From JAICKM01 sp038228295 (GTDB lineage Bacteria; Chloroflexota; Chloroflexia; QHBQ01; JAICKM01), in the NCBI GenBank assembly GCA_038228295.1, contig JBBRPH010000003.1, forward strand, positions 87,306-151,305: DNA of 64,000 nucleotides. The letters are read 5' to 3'. Of this stretch, positions 43,175 to 52,102 are shown piece after piece. The notes beneath the pieces were generated by a model, which saw nothing but the letters and a program-made list of their open reading frames with translations, ran no database searches and was not told where the DNA came from. Numbering within the stretch: the stretch's first letter is position 1; each line of letters begins with the position of its first letter. Both the position numbers and the translations under genes were made by a program.

Positions 43175-44215
43175 TTATTTCGCGTTGGTGGCAAATTCGT
43201 TGGTGAACGTTTTGCTCAGGTCAATGGTCGCCGCTTTGACATCCGCGTTGATCGCCTGCTCGAACTTGAGCACAAACGGCGGCCCGCTATCGGGCATCTT
43301 GCCGTCAGGGCTGTACATCGCGTATTGGCTGGTTAGCGCCGTCGTGTAAAGGTCTTTGTTGCCCGCGTAGTAGTCGGCGGGCATCTTGGCGGCCACTTCC
43401 TGCGGCGTATGGGAATGGATCCATTTGAGAGTCTTCACATAGGCGTTCACCATGCGCTGCACTATGTCTTTGTGGCTGCTGACGTATTCCGTCTTCATGA
43501 ACACGCAGATGAAGGGGTAGTCGGCACCGAGGGCCGCACGAGTGGCATCCGGCGTGCGGAGGTCAATCAGCACCTTCGCGTCGCCCGATTGCAAGAGCCG
43601 CGAGATGGTCGGCTCTGTAGTCATGCCCGCGTCAATCGTACCCTGCTTGATGCCGGCAATAAAGGTATCGCCCGCGCCTACCGGCACGAAATGCACCTGA
43701 TCCGAGGCGATACCCTTCTGGGTGAGCATATACTGGGTCAGTGTCTGCGTACCCGATCCTAATTCGGTCACGCCCAGCTTCTTGCCTTTGAGGTCGGTAA
43801 TGGACTTTACGGTGTCGGCTTGTTTGCTGGACACCATTTCCGCCTCACCGGGCGAGATCAAAAGTTGGACGACCTCAGTCAGCCCCTTGCCCTTGGCTTG
43901 GATCTCCAGTGTGTGATTGTAGGAGCCGGAGCCGGCATCTACCCCGCCCGACAAGACTTCTTCTTCTGCCGATTGGCCCGATGCCTCGTCAATAAGCTGG
44001 ACATCCAGATTCTGCTCGTCGAAGAAGCCGAGCTGCTTGGTCAATTCGTTAGGCAGGTAAATCTGCTTACTCATCCCGCCGACCAGGATCTTGATTTTAT
44101 CCTTTGCGGCCGCCGGAGTGGTGCTGCTGCTCGCGCCGTTCATGTCACAGGCGCTGAGGATCAGGATCAGGCTGCCGGCGGCCGCTAGGCCGATCTTGCG
44201 TTGTGTCTGGTTCAT
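43175..44215 (-). CDS. ABC substrate-binding lipoprotein, NitT/TauT (SsuA/THI5-like) type
   Basis: The protein is 346 residues. The lipobox is LILILSACDMN. KIKILVGGMSKQIYLPNELT starts lobe one, and EVLSGGVDAGSGSYNHTLE and KGKKLGVTELGSGTQTLT are typical of the NMT1/THI5 and SsuA family. I chose the ATG at 44215 because a GAGAGG site and a lipoprotein signal follow from it; the frame is open to 44305. It is the last gene of the ATPase-permease-binding-protein operon. The substrate could be an alkanesulfonate, nitrate, or thiamine or pyrimidine precursor; the sequence does not decide. Confidence 0.88.
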   Translation of the reverse strand: MNQTQRKIGLAAAGSLILILSACDMNGASSSTTPAAAKDKIKILVGGMSKQIYLPNELTKQLGFFDEQNLDVQLIDEASGQSAEEEVLSGGVDAGSGSYNHTLEIQAKGKGLTEVVQLLISPGEAEMVSSKQADTVKSITDLKGKKLGVTELGSGTQTLTQYMLTQKGIASDQVHFVPVGAGDTFIAGIKQGTIDAGMTTEPTISRLLQSGDAKVLIDLRTPDATRAALGADYPFICVFMKTEYVSSHKDIVQRMVNAYVKTLKWIHSHTPQEVAAKMPADYYAGNKDLYTTALTSQYAMYSPDGKMPDSGPPFVLKFEQAINADVKAATIDLSKTFTNEFATNAK

Positions 44216-44230
44216 CGTGCGTGATTCCTC

Positions 44231-44314
44231 TCTCTTAGAATGCCGTGTCGGTAGTCTGTGCGCCGGGTAGAGTGCGTGCGCTGCTCCTTTCTTAGAATGC
44301 CACATCGGTAATCG
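44231..44314 (-). repeat. Direct repeat duplicating the permease 3' end
   Basis: A roughly 35-base imperfect direct repeat includes TACCGAYRYGGCATTCTAAGA. One copy (near 44280-44314) holds the last codons and stop of the permease gene. The other (near 44222-44254) lies in the leader of the binding-protein gene and carries its ribosome site. Confidence 0.6.
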
Positions 44315-45167
44315 TGTTAGGCCGCCACCGGATCAGGCGATTCTCCAGCGCCGTCACCAGCGCCTCCGCCGTCAAGGAAACAATCGCTAAAATCAGCATT
44401 GCGGCAAAAACACCGTTGGCATTAAATGTGTTTTTGGCGGTAGAAATCAGTAAGCCTAGTCCCTGGATCGCGCCAAGATATTCCCCCACGACCGCGCCGA
44501 CCAGCGCGAAGCTGAAGCTGGTATGTAGGCTGGCGATGATCCAGGAGAGCGCCGAGGGTAAGATGATCTGGGTTGAGAGCTGCCGCGACTTGGCCCCCAG
44601 GATACGCGCATTAGCGATCAGGTTGCGGTCCACCTCGCGCACGCCCTGAAACGCGTTGAAGAAGACGATGAAGAAGACGAGAACAACGGCCAGGGCGACT
44701 TTGGAGGCCAATCCCAGGCCCAGCCAAATGGCGAAAATCGAGCCGAGCACAATGCGGGGGATCGAGTTCGCCGCCTTAATGTACGGACCGAGAATGTCGG
44801 CCAGCACACGGCTGCGTCCGAGAACCACGCCGAAGAAGATGCCCAGTACCACACCGATGACGAAACCGATCACCGTCTCTTCTAGGGTAACGGCGATCTG
44901 TTCCCACAACGGCCCCTGTGCCGTGCCTTGCGTGATCCAGATGCCGATCTGCCGGATAATGGCGGTCGGTTGGCCGAAGAAGAACGGATCGATCCAGCCG
45001 AGGCGCGCCGCTAGTTCCCAGCCGCCGACCAAGACCACGAGCAGCAGCACCCGCGCTGCGTTGACCATCAGGCGATAGCGTCCGGCCCCCGTGCTCGCGA
45101 TCCAAACCGGCTCTTCGCCGGGTGGTGGGGTGACCTCAGCTAGAGGTACGTTTTTTGTCGCGTTCAT
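44292..45167 (-). CDS. ABC permease, SsuC/TauC type
   Basis: The 291-residue protein has six membrane helices (first near 34-52, last near 250-270) and the EAA coupling loop RNLIANARILGAKSRQLSTQ, followed by IILPSALSWI. The topology and loop match the nitrate/sulfonate/taurine permease family. The start ATG at 45167 lies 32 bases inside the end of the ATPase gene, so the two are translationally coupled. Confidence 0.92.
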   Translation of the reverse strand: MNATKNVPLAEVTPPPGEEPVWIASTGAGRYRLMVNAARVLLLVVLVGGWELAARLGWIDPFFFGQPTAIIRQIGIWITQGTAQGPLWEQIAVTLEETVIGFVIGVVLGIFFGVVLGRSRVLADILGPYIKAANSIPRIVLGSIFAIWLGLGLASKVALAVVLVFFIVFFNAFQGVREVDRNLIANARILGAKSRQLSTQIILPSALSWIIASLHTSFSFALVGAVVGEYLGAIQGLGLLISTAKNTFNANGVFAAMLILAIVSLTAEALVTALENRLIRWRPNTITDVAF

Positions 45168-45957
45168 AGCTCACCATGACCTCATCACGTAGGGCATCCC
45201 AAATCTGTTGATAGAGTTGGACAAAGCGGGGGTTAAAACGAATCTCAGCGACGTTACGTGGCCGGGGTAGGTCAATAGGATAGATGCCCTTGACTGTGGC
45301 CGGCCCGGCCGTCAGCACAAAGACCCGGTCCGCGAGCGCAATAGCCTCCTCTAGATCGTGCGTGACAAAGACCACCGAGGCGGAAGTGCTGGCCCACAAG
45401 CCTAGCAATTCATCCTCCATCAGCACGCGCGTCTGCACATCCAGGGCACTGAACGGCTCGTCCATCAACAGGATCTGCGGGCCGTTGATCAGCGTTTGGG
45501 CCAGGGCGACGCGCTTGCGCATCCCGCCGGAGACCTGGTGTGGATAATGGTTCTCGAACCCGCTCAGGCCCACCCGGCGGATCCAGTCACGCGCCTGCGT
45601 GAAAGCCTCGGCTTTCGCCACGCCGCGAAACATTGGCCCCGCCGCGACATTATGCAGTACGTCTTTCCAGGGGAAGGTGGCATCGGTTTGAAACATATAC
45701 CCGATGCGCGGGTCAATGCCTTGTACCGGCTGCCCACCAATCGTGACCGTGCCGGCGCTGGCGGCTTCCAAGCCGGTGATCAGGGTCAAGGTTGTGGATT
45801 TGCCGCAGCCGGTCGGCCCGACTACCGCACAAAACTCACCCGGTTGGACAGTGAGCGAAAGGTTCCGCAAGGCCGTGTAGGCGCTGCCGGTCGGCGTGCG
45901 AAAACGCTTGTACACGCCTTGTAGTTCAATGGTGGGCGTGGCGGCACCTGTGGACAT
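45136..45957 (-). CDS. ABC ATPase, SsuB/TauB type
   Basis: The protein is 273 residues. Walker A is GPTGCGKST, the Q loop is MFQTDATFPWKDV, the signature is VSGGMRKRVALAQ, Walker B is ILLMDEPFSALD and the switch is FVTHDLEEAI. All functional motifs are intact. It powers the adjacent permease and leads the operon. Upstream (45958-46216) no riboswitch or clear promoter is recognised. Confidence 0.95.
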   Translation of the reverse strand: MSTGAATPTIELQGVYKRFRTPTGSAYTALRNLSLTVQPGEFCAVVGPTGCGKSTTLTLITGLEAASAGTVTIGGQPVQGIDPRIGYMFQTDATFPWKDVLHNVAAGPMFRGVAKAEAFTQARDWIRRVGLSGFENHYPHQVSGGMRKRVALAQTLINGPQILLMDEPFSALDVQTRVLMEDELLGLWASTSASVVFVTHDLEEAIALADRVFVLTAGPATVKGIYPIDLPRPRNVAEIRFNPRFVQLYQQIWDALRDEVMVSYERDKKRTSS

Positions 45958-46216
45958 CCGTAGCCTCCTTAGAACGATCCGCCGGCAGATAACCGGTAGG
46001 AGCTAGATCTATCATAGGGTAGGCACTGTAAATAGCGCGTAAATACGGAGTAGCGGCGCATAAACAAGTTATAAATACTGCCGCAGGCGGCTGGATAGTC
46101 CATGTAGTAGACTGCGCGCCGTCATACGGTGGTTATGTTATGCAACGAAGGGAGCAGGCGAACGGGATATTCGCAACTTCATCGCGGCCCTATGGGTAGG
46201 ATTGCCGCGGCCGAGT

Positions 46217-46978
46217 TCAGGGTGTCCCGTTCTGAATCAGGTGGACAAATGCCTCCAATTCGCCGTTATTCAGATCGGAGACGGCCCAGTAGTTCATACC
46301 AACCTGGCTCCAGTGCCGGAGATGGTAGCCCTGGCGCGTCAGCGCTGTCGTCGGGCTGTCACCTGCTGCACTGGCCGGCCAGATAAACAGGTTGATGTAA
46401 TGCTTCTGCCGCCCGTAGATCAGTGCCGCGACCGGTCGATTGTCTAAGTAATCGAGACGGCCGCCCACCAGCGGGAACCCCCGGCTCGCCAGGTCTTCCA
46501 CTGACGGTGCGAAATCGAGCTTGCCGTCAAACCACGGCTTGACGGTGTGCTGATCCGACGACGGCACATCGGCCAGGTGGGCGGCTTGTAAAGAGCGCAC
46601 ATGGCCGGCTAATACCTCCTGAGCCAGCAGATCATCGGCGGAAGGTGCTGTCAGGTTGTGCACCAGGCTCCAGGCCAGGATCACCACCGCCGCCACCGCT
46701 ATCGACAAGTTGAGCAGGCGCCAGGGCAGCCGCCGGCGCAGTGCCGGGGCCGGCTCGGTTTGGCGCAGCGCCGTCTGCACCCGCCGTTGCAATTGCGCGG
46801 GGGGCGTGTAATAGAGCGTGCCGGCGCTCAACGCGGTTCGCAGTCCCTGAAGATTTTGCTGGGCCCGCCCGCACGCCGCACAATCCTGGAGGTGTTGCTC
46901 GATCTCCAGGCTCCTAACCAGATCCAACTCCCCATCTACATACCCCTGGAGCAGGTCTTGGGTATCCGCACAGTTCAC
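46217..46978 (-). CDS. Anti-sigma factor (zinc-binding ZAS type, single TM)
   Basis: The protein is 253 residues. The N-terminal anti-sigma domain has the zinc motif H29-x3-C33-x2-C36 (EQHLQDCAACGRA) plus Cys3. A membrane helix lies near 98-117 (LSIAVAAVVILAWSLVH), and the ~130-residue extracytoplasmic sensor ends in YINLFIWPA and HLRHWSQVGMNYWAVSD. It holds the ECF sigma factor at the membrane until a signal arrives. The start is GTG at 46978, one base after the sigma gene's stop. Confidence 0.92.
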   Translation of the reverse strand: MNCADTQDLLQGYVDGELDLVRSLEIEQHLQDCAACGRAQQNLQGLRTALSAGTLYYTPPAQLQRRVQTALRQTEPAPALRRRLPWRLLNLSIAVAAVVILAWSLVHNLTAPSADDLLAQEVLAGHVRSLQAAHLADVPSSDQHTVKPWFDGKLDFAPSVEDLASRGFPLVGGRLDYLDNRPVAALIYGRQKHYINLFIWPASAAGDSPTTALTRQGYHLRHWSQVGMNYWAVSDLNNGELEAFVHLIQNGTP

Positions 46979-46979
46979 G

Positions 46980-47525
46980 TCACCTCTCCTTGCTCATCCG
47001 CTCGGCCAAGTCCACTTGGAGCCGCTTGTGGGCGCGGGCCAAACGCGACATCACCGTACCCAAAGGAATGCCCGCGACCACTGCGATCTCCTTGTAGGTC
47101 AGACCTTCCAGGTCGCGCAGAATCACGACTTCACGGAATACCACCGGCAGATCTTCCAGGGCGGCACGGAGTTGCTGCTGATCGATCTGTTGCAGTAGCA
47201 ATCGTTCCGGATTATAGGTTTCGCAGCCCGCGCTGTGCAATTCCTCGTCGAATACCGTGCTGAATTCTGCGGCGCGGTTTAGCTGGAGCCGGCTGTAGCA
47301 GGTATGGCGCACGATGGTGAGCAGCCAGGCCCGGCTGTTTCCGCCGCGAAATCCGTCGAAGAACTTGAAGGCGCGCAGGTATGCCTCCTGTACCAGGTCT
47401 TCGGCGTCCTGGTCGTTGTGCATCAACCAGCGCGCCAGATTGTACGCTGAGTCCAGGTGGGGTAAAACCACCTGCTCAAAACGGGTGACTTTGGTCTGCT
47501 CCGGCAACGGTTCCCTCTGCCTCAT
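46980..47525 (-). CDS. ECF sigma factor (RpoE-like)
   Basis: The protein is 181 residues. Region 2 contains DQDAEDLVQEAYLRAFKFFD and the DNA-melting stretch NSRAWLLTIVRHTCYS. Region 4 contains FREVVILRDLEGLTYKEIAV followed by PLGTVMSRLARAHKRL, the -35 recognition helix. There is no region 3, as expected for ECF factors. It is encoded just before its anti-sigma factor. The divergent secreted phosphoesterase at 47764 is a possible target, but no ECF-type promoter is convincing in the 238-base gap. Confidence 0.95.
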   Translation of the reverse strand: MRQREPLPEQTKVTRFEQVVLPHLDSAYNLARWLMHNDQDAEDLVQEAYLRAFKFFDGFRGGNSRAWLLTIVRHTCYSRLQLNRAAEFSTVFDEELHSAGCETYNPERLLLQQIDQQQLRAALEDLPVVFREVVILRDLEGLTYKEIAVVAGIPLGTVMSRLARAHKRLQVDLAERMSKER

Positions 47526-47763
47526 GCTACCCGAATCACAAATCAGGATGCTGGTTTGTCCCTGTCGGCACTATGGACCGCCGGCGCGACGATTTTATTC
47601 CCCTACCTACGGCACGCGCCCAATACCGCGTCCCATCATAACACAGATTCCGGCGGTGGGAATATTTACCGGGTGCCGGAGGTCTAGTGGGGTACAGATG
47701 ATCGCGTCCGGAACCACGCTGCGCCGGCACGCGCGGAAGCCTATTAGTACGGAGGAGGAACCA

Positions 47764-49251
47764 ATGATGAAAGCGTTGCGCCTGTTTTTGCTGCTGTCGG
47801 CCGGGGTGGGCTTGCTTGCCCCGCCGGCTCTCCCGTCCACCGCACGAGCCGCCGGCCCCCTTGACCCGATCAACCATGTGATCGTGATCTACCAGGAGAA
47901 CTGGAGCTTCGATAGCCTCTACGGAAGCTTCCCCGGCGCGAACGGCATCTCGGCAGGGACCGTCACGCAAGTGGATAACAACGGCCGGCCCTACACCACC
48001 TTGCCGCAACCACTAGATACCGGCCAAAAGCCGGCCGTCCCCGATCCGCGTTTCCCGGCTAACCTGCCGGTGCAGCCCTTCAACCTCGGCGCTTATGTGT
48101 CGCCCGACGCGAAGATCGGAGATCTCCCCGGCGGCTTTTACCAAGAGCAGGCCCAAATCGACAGCGGCAAGATGGATCGCTTCGTGACCCGCAGCAGCGC
48201 TGCGGGGCTGACGATGGGCTACTACAACGCCGATAAACTGCCCGAAGGCCGGCTGGCTGCCGACTACACCCTCGCCGATAATTTCTACCATGCGGCCTTC
48301 GGCGGCTCGTTCCTCAACCATCAGTGGTTGATCTGCGCCTGCACGCCTGCCTGGCCGAATGCGCCCGCCGGCAAGATCGCCCAGCTTGATGGGGCGGGCC
48401 AATTAGTCAAAGACGGCCCGGTCACCTCCGACGGCTATGTAGTAAATACGGCCTACACGATCAACAGCCCGCACCCGGCCATCGTCACCGACACGACGCA
48501 ACTGGTGCCGGAGCAAACCGCGCCGACTATCGGCGACCGGCTCAACGATAAGGGTATCTCCTGGGCCTGGTATGCGGGCGGCTGGAATGATGCTGTCGCC
48601 GGCCACCCCGATAAGCTCTTCCAATTCCACCACCAGCCGTTCGCCTACTATGCCGGGTATGCCGACGGCACATCCGGGCGCGCCGCTCATCTGCGCGACG
48701 AGCAGGACTTCCTGCGCGCCCTTAGTACCAACGACCTGCCGGCCGTCTCCTTCGTGAAAGCGCTCGGTGCCGACAACGAGCACCCCGGCTATGCTACACT
48801 CGTGCAAGGTCAGCAGCATGTCGCCGACTTAGTGAACGCCGTCAAGAACAGCCCCTACTGGGCCGCCACGGCGGTCATCATCACCTACGACGAGAACGGT
48901 GGGTTCTGGGACCATGCAGCCCCGCCGGTCGCCGACCGCTGGGGGCTGGGTACCCGTGTGCCGACAATCATCGTCTCGCCTTTCGCCAAAAAGAGCTTCG
49001 TGGATCACACGCAATACGACACCACCTCGATCCTGCGGACCATCGAACTGCGCTGGAACCTGGCACCGCTGGGGACACGCGCTGCCGCCCCACTCACCAA
49101 TGCCTTCTCGTTCCCAGCGGCCGTATCTGCGGGGATGCCGGTGACCGGGGCCGGAACCGATCTGAGGATCGTATTGGCGTCGGCGGTGCTGGCCGGGTTG
49201 TTAGTATCGGCGGGCTTTGGGCTGCACCGTCGGCATGATACGTCTGTATAG
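47764..49251 (+). CDS. Secreted phosphoesterase (AcpA / phospholipase C type) with MPVTG-type anchor
   Basis: The protein is 495 residues with a signal peptide (LFLLLSAGVGLLAPPALPST). The metal-binding motifs of the PF04185 phosphoesterase family are present: VIVIYQENWSFDSLYG near 40 and ITYDENGGFWDHAAPP near 375. It should hydrolyse phosphomonoesters or phospholipid head groups outside the cell. The last 38 residues are MPVTG, a hydrophobic helix IVLASAVLAGLLVSAGFGL, and HRRHDTSV, like a sortase signal. The ATG at 47764 follows GGAGGA; the frame is open from 47314 but the signal peptide fixes the start. Confidence 0.92.
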   Translation: MMKALRLFLLLSAGVGLLAPPALPSTARAAGPLDPINHVIVIYQENWSFDSLYGSFPGANGISAGTVTQVDNNGRPYTTLPQPLDTGQKPAVPDPRFPANLPVQPFNLGAYVSPDAKIGDLPGGFYQEQAQIDSGKMDRFVTRSSAAGLTMGYYNADKLPEGRLAADYTLADNFYHAAFGGSFLNHQWLICACTPAWPNAPAGKIAQLDGAGQLVKDGPVTSDGYVVNTAYTINSPHPAIVTDTTQLVPEQTAPTIGDRLNDKGISWAWYAGGWNDAVAGHPDKLFQFHHQPFAYYAGYADGTSGRAAHLRDEQDFLRALSTNDLPAVSFVKALGADNEHPGYATLVQGQQHVADLVNAVKNSPYWAATAVIITYDENGGFWDHAAPPVADRWGLGTRVPTIIVSPFAKKSFVDHTQYDTTSILRTIELRWNLAPLGTRAAAPLTNAFSFPAAVSAGMPVTGAGTDLRIVLASAVLAGLLVSAGFGLHRRHDTSV

Positions 49252-49284
49252 CCTGCCGGGGTGTAACTGACCCCCAGTGTTATC

Positions 49285-49322
49285 CTGGGAGCTGCCGCAG
49301 CCACAACAGCGGCGGCTCCCAG
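49285..49322. other. Stem-loop after the phosphoesterase gene
   Basis: CTGGGAGC and GCTCCCAG close a 14-bp stem with an inner GCCGC/GCGGC pairing. There is no T tract. The flanking sequence up to 49482 has no gene. Confidence 0.5.
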
Positions 49323-49482
49323 TGCCCTCGCCGTGATCCGCACGGCCCGGTCGAAGTGCAACTTCCCGGCCCCTGATTGGCGGGGCCGTGCCGATAAGTA
49401 CCGGGCGTAACAGCATGATATTTGTCACATCTAAAGGACTAGGCGCACCCTCTAGTCCTTACTGCTTATCTGCTTCCCTCTA

Positions 49483-49511
49483 TTGACACTACCTCTAAAG
49501 CGTGCTATAGT
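49483..49511 (+). promoter_or_regulatory. Sigma70-type promoter of the sugar-utilisation operon
   Basis: TTGACA (49483-49488) and TATAGT (49506-49511) are separated by exactly 17 bases. It lies 84 bases upstream of the ATG at 49595. Confidence 0.85.
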
Positions 49512-49522
49512 GACGGCAGAAG

Positions 49523-49536
49523 CGTAAACGCTTACG
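49523..49536. promoter_or_regulatory. LacI/GalR-family operator
   Basis: CGTAAACGCTTACG is a near-palindrome with the central CG of LacI/GalR operators (general form TGWAANCGNTNWCA). It overlaps the expected transcription start, so a bound repressor would block the promoter. A second palindromic word TTTACGTAAA follows at 49542-49551. The likely binder is the LacI protein encoded third-party in the same operon at 52099. Confidence 0.8.
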
Positions 49537-49594
49537 TAATTTTTACGTAAATTTACGCACTGCCCCTACTGGTTAGTGTGCCGGAGATACCGCA

Positions 49595-52102
49595 ATGAAG
49601 CGATCTCGTTGGGCAATTCCACTCCTTCTGTTGCTGTTGCTTTCGGCCGGCTGCAACCCTTTTGCGCCGGCACCGACCGGCCCGCCTCCGCTGCCGCCGG
49701 TAGCTACCGCGACGGTGCTGCCGGGCGCAACGCCCGGCGGCGACCTCAGCCCGGTTAATCTCCAGCATCTCAACTTCCTGGTGGAAGACGTGACTATCGC
49801 CGGGCAGCCGATGGCGATCACCCATATATATAGCGAGTTCCCCAAGTATGAATGGGTGGATGCCTCCGGCGAAGGTATTGCCGCGCTGGATGATGCGGCG
49901 CGTGCGGCGGTGGTGTACCTGACGGCTTACGAGCGCCGGCCGGATCCGGCCTATCTCGACAAAGCCCGCCGCCTGCTCAATTTCGCCGTCTACTTACAGG
50001 CACCCGACGGTCAGTTCTACAACTTTATCACCGACCGCCAGGGGACGATCAATCGGACGGGCACGACGAGCTATCTTTCAACCGGTTGGTGGGCAGCGCG
50101 GGCGATGTGGGCGCTAGGCACCGGCTATCGGGTGTTCGCGTCGCTCGATCCCGCTTATGCAGCGAACCTGCAGCGCCATTTCGCGTTGGGGCGCGATGCG
50201 TGGGTGCGGCAAGCGGGACCGCTAACGGGGCAAAGCAGCCCGGTACATGGCATCCCGGTGCCCGGTTGGTTGGTGAACGGCGGCGCGGATGTCACCGCGA
50301 TTGCGCTGCTGGGGTTACTGGAAATGGATACGGCGACGGGCGGGCACGATGCAGCGACGCGCACACTATTGACCCAGTTTGCCGACGGCGTGGCGCAGTA
50401 CCAAATCGGCAACGGCCTCAACTATCCCTGGGGGATGCACCCGGATAGCGCGGCGGCTCCGTTTGCTTGGCACGCCTGGGGCAGCGCGCAGGTGTGGGCG
50501 TTGGCGCGTGCGGGCAAGCAGTTAGCGCGGACCGATTGGGTGGCCTCGGCGCGCAAAGAAGCCGACCTGTTTTTCACGCGCTTGGTCGCCGGGCCGATGG
50601 TCAGTGAGTGGGGCGTGTTGCCGGAGACGTATCCTCAAATTGCCTACGGCATTGATAGCCTGACGCAGGCATTTCTCGCGGTGGGGGCCGCGACGGGCGC
50701 ACCGCAGTATGCGCAGGAAGCGGGCCTGACGGCGGCTTGGTTCTTCGGCAATAACGCTGCCGGCACACCAATGTACGACCCGACCACCGGGCGCGGTTAT
50801 GACGGCTTGCAAGGGAGCAACGCACAGCGGGTGAACCGCAACGCCGGAGCTGAATCGACTATCGAAGCTCTACTGGCACTGTTGGCGGTGCAAGCTACGC
50901 CGGCCGCCGCCCGCTTGTTGCCCTATCAGGCAGTGGCCGGACCGGGCTGGCAAGTGCTGCAAGCCGAAGATGCCCAGCAAACGCGCGGCGATGCAGTAGC
51001 CTCGTATCGTAGCGGCGCCAGTACAGGCGAAGCCCAGTGGAGCAATGGGCACTACTTACAGCTCACGGCGGCGGATGCGGCGCGCCTGACGTTCCATGTG
51101 CCGACGGCGGGATCATATTATCTGTATGCCGCCTACCTCCGCCAACAAGCCGCGCCGCGCCCCTATACGGCTGAAGCGATCCGGTTGCCGACCCCACCGG
51201 TGATTGACGGGCGGCTCGACGAATGGACGGCGACTCAGCCGTTGTCGGCCACACAAGCGCTGAACATCTTGCGAGGCACGGCCGGCTGGGGCGGCGCCGA
51301 CAAGGATAGTTTTGTGGGCTACCTGGGCTGGGACGCGCAAAATCTCTATGTGGCGGCGCGAGTGTTTGCTCCCCAACATCACCAGATGGAGACCGGCCCT
51401 TCGGTATGGAAGGGTGATACACTGTGGATCTATTTGGCCGGTAACAGCGATCACAGCCTGCTGACCGGCAAGCTAACGCTGGCGCAAACCCCACAGGGGC
51501 CGCAGGTGTGGGATTGGAAGAGCGGCTTCTTCCTGCCGGGGGCCAAACTGGCTTGGCAGCAAGGGTCGGGCAGCTACACTTATGAGGCGGCGCTGCCCTG
51601 GAACTCGCTGAACGTCCGTGCGCCGCAAGCGGGGACGCAGTTGGGCATCGAACTAGGGCGGGCGTGTTGCGGCAGCGGGTTCATGGACTTGGGCGGCAAA
51701 GATCCCGATGTGGCGAGCAACCTGGTGCCGCTGACATTGGTGACGGCTCTAACCGCAGGTAGTACAGCCCAGACGGTGCATCCGAGCGGACCCGATGCCG
51801 TGGCGTTACGCTGGGCGGTGGACAGCGGGCGACCGGGCCGTCATGCCGAGGGCGGTGCGCCCGACCGCAACTACCTGTTCTTGGAACGGTTGGCCGCCGC
51901 GCCGCTGGATTTGGCGGCCGGGGATCATACGCTCGACCTGGAATACGCGGGCAGTGACCCGACCCGTGCTGTGGATCTTGACGGCTTTCTGCTGCTGCCG
52001 CCGGTGTTACATAAGATGCTGGCCGACAGCCGGGGGCATCAGATCGCGTTGACCTATACGCTGGACGGCGGTGTGCTGACGATCCAGGAGACCGCGCCAT
52101 GA
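49595..52102 (+). CDS. Lipoprotein with helical glycosidase-like domain and CBM9-like domain
   Basis: The protein is 835 residues. The lipobox is LLLLLSAGCNP. About residues 50-450 look like an (alpha/alpha) barrel of a polysaccharide lyase, epimerase or six-hairpin glycosidase, with repeated helices such as ARAAVVYLTAYERRPDPAYL and TSYLSTGWWAARAMWALGTG. Near 525-690 is a CBM9-like carbohydrate-binding domain (PPVIDGRLDEWTAT, then VGYLGWDAQNLYVAARVFAP). I cannot name the enzyme family or substrate. It is the first gene after the promoter and operator and ends overlapping the LacI gene (ATGA), so it belongs to the regulated sugar operon. Confidence 0.78.
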   Translation: MKRSRWAIPLLLLLLLSAGCNPFAPAPTGPPPLPPVATATVLPGATPGGDLSPVNLQHLNFLVEDVTIAGQPMAITHIYSEFPKYEWVDASGEGIAALDDAARAAVVYLTAYERRPDPAYLDKARRLLNFAVYLQAPDGQFYNFITDRQGTINRTGTTSYLSTGWWAARAMWALGTGYRVFASLDPAYAANLQRHFALGRDAWVRQAGPLTGQSSPVHGIPVPGWLVNGGADVTAIALLGLLEMDTATGGHDAATRTLLTQFADGVAQYQIGNGLNYPWGMHPDSAAAPFAWHAWGSAQVWALARAGKQLARTDWVASARKEADLFFTRLVAGPMVSEWGVLPETYPQIAYGIDSLTQAFLAVGAATGAPQYAQEAGLTAAWFFGNNAAGTPMYDPTTGRGYDGLQGSNAQRVNRNAGAESTIEALLALLAVQATPAAARLLPYQAVAGPGWQVLQAEDAQQTRGDAVASYRSGASTGEAQWSNGHYLQLTAADAARLTFHVPTAGSYYLYAAYLRQQAAPRPYTAEAIRLPTPPVIDGRLDEWTATQPLSATQALNILRGTAGWGGADKDSFVGYLGWDAQNLYVAARVFAPQHHQMETGPSVWKGDTLWIYLAGNSDHSLLTGKLTLAQTPQGPQVWDWKSGFFLPGAKLAWQQGSGSYTYEAALPWNSLNVRAPQAGTQLGIELGRACCGSGFMDLGGKDPDVASNLVPLTLVTALTAGSTAQTVHPSGPDAVALRWAVDSGRPGRHAEGGAPDRNYLFLERLAAAPLDLAAGDHTLDLEYAGSDPTRAVDLDGFLLLPPVLHKMLADSRGHQIALTYTLDGGVLTIQETAP

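Noticed and set aside
45958..46216. TPP or other riboswitch upstream of the THI5-like ABC operon
   Set aside because: The conserved riboswitch core words were looked for on the minus strand and not found.
47314..47763. Extended N-terminus for the phosphoesterase
   Set aside because: It overlaps the sigma-factor gene on the other strand, and the signal peptide and ribosome site place the start at 47764.
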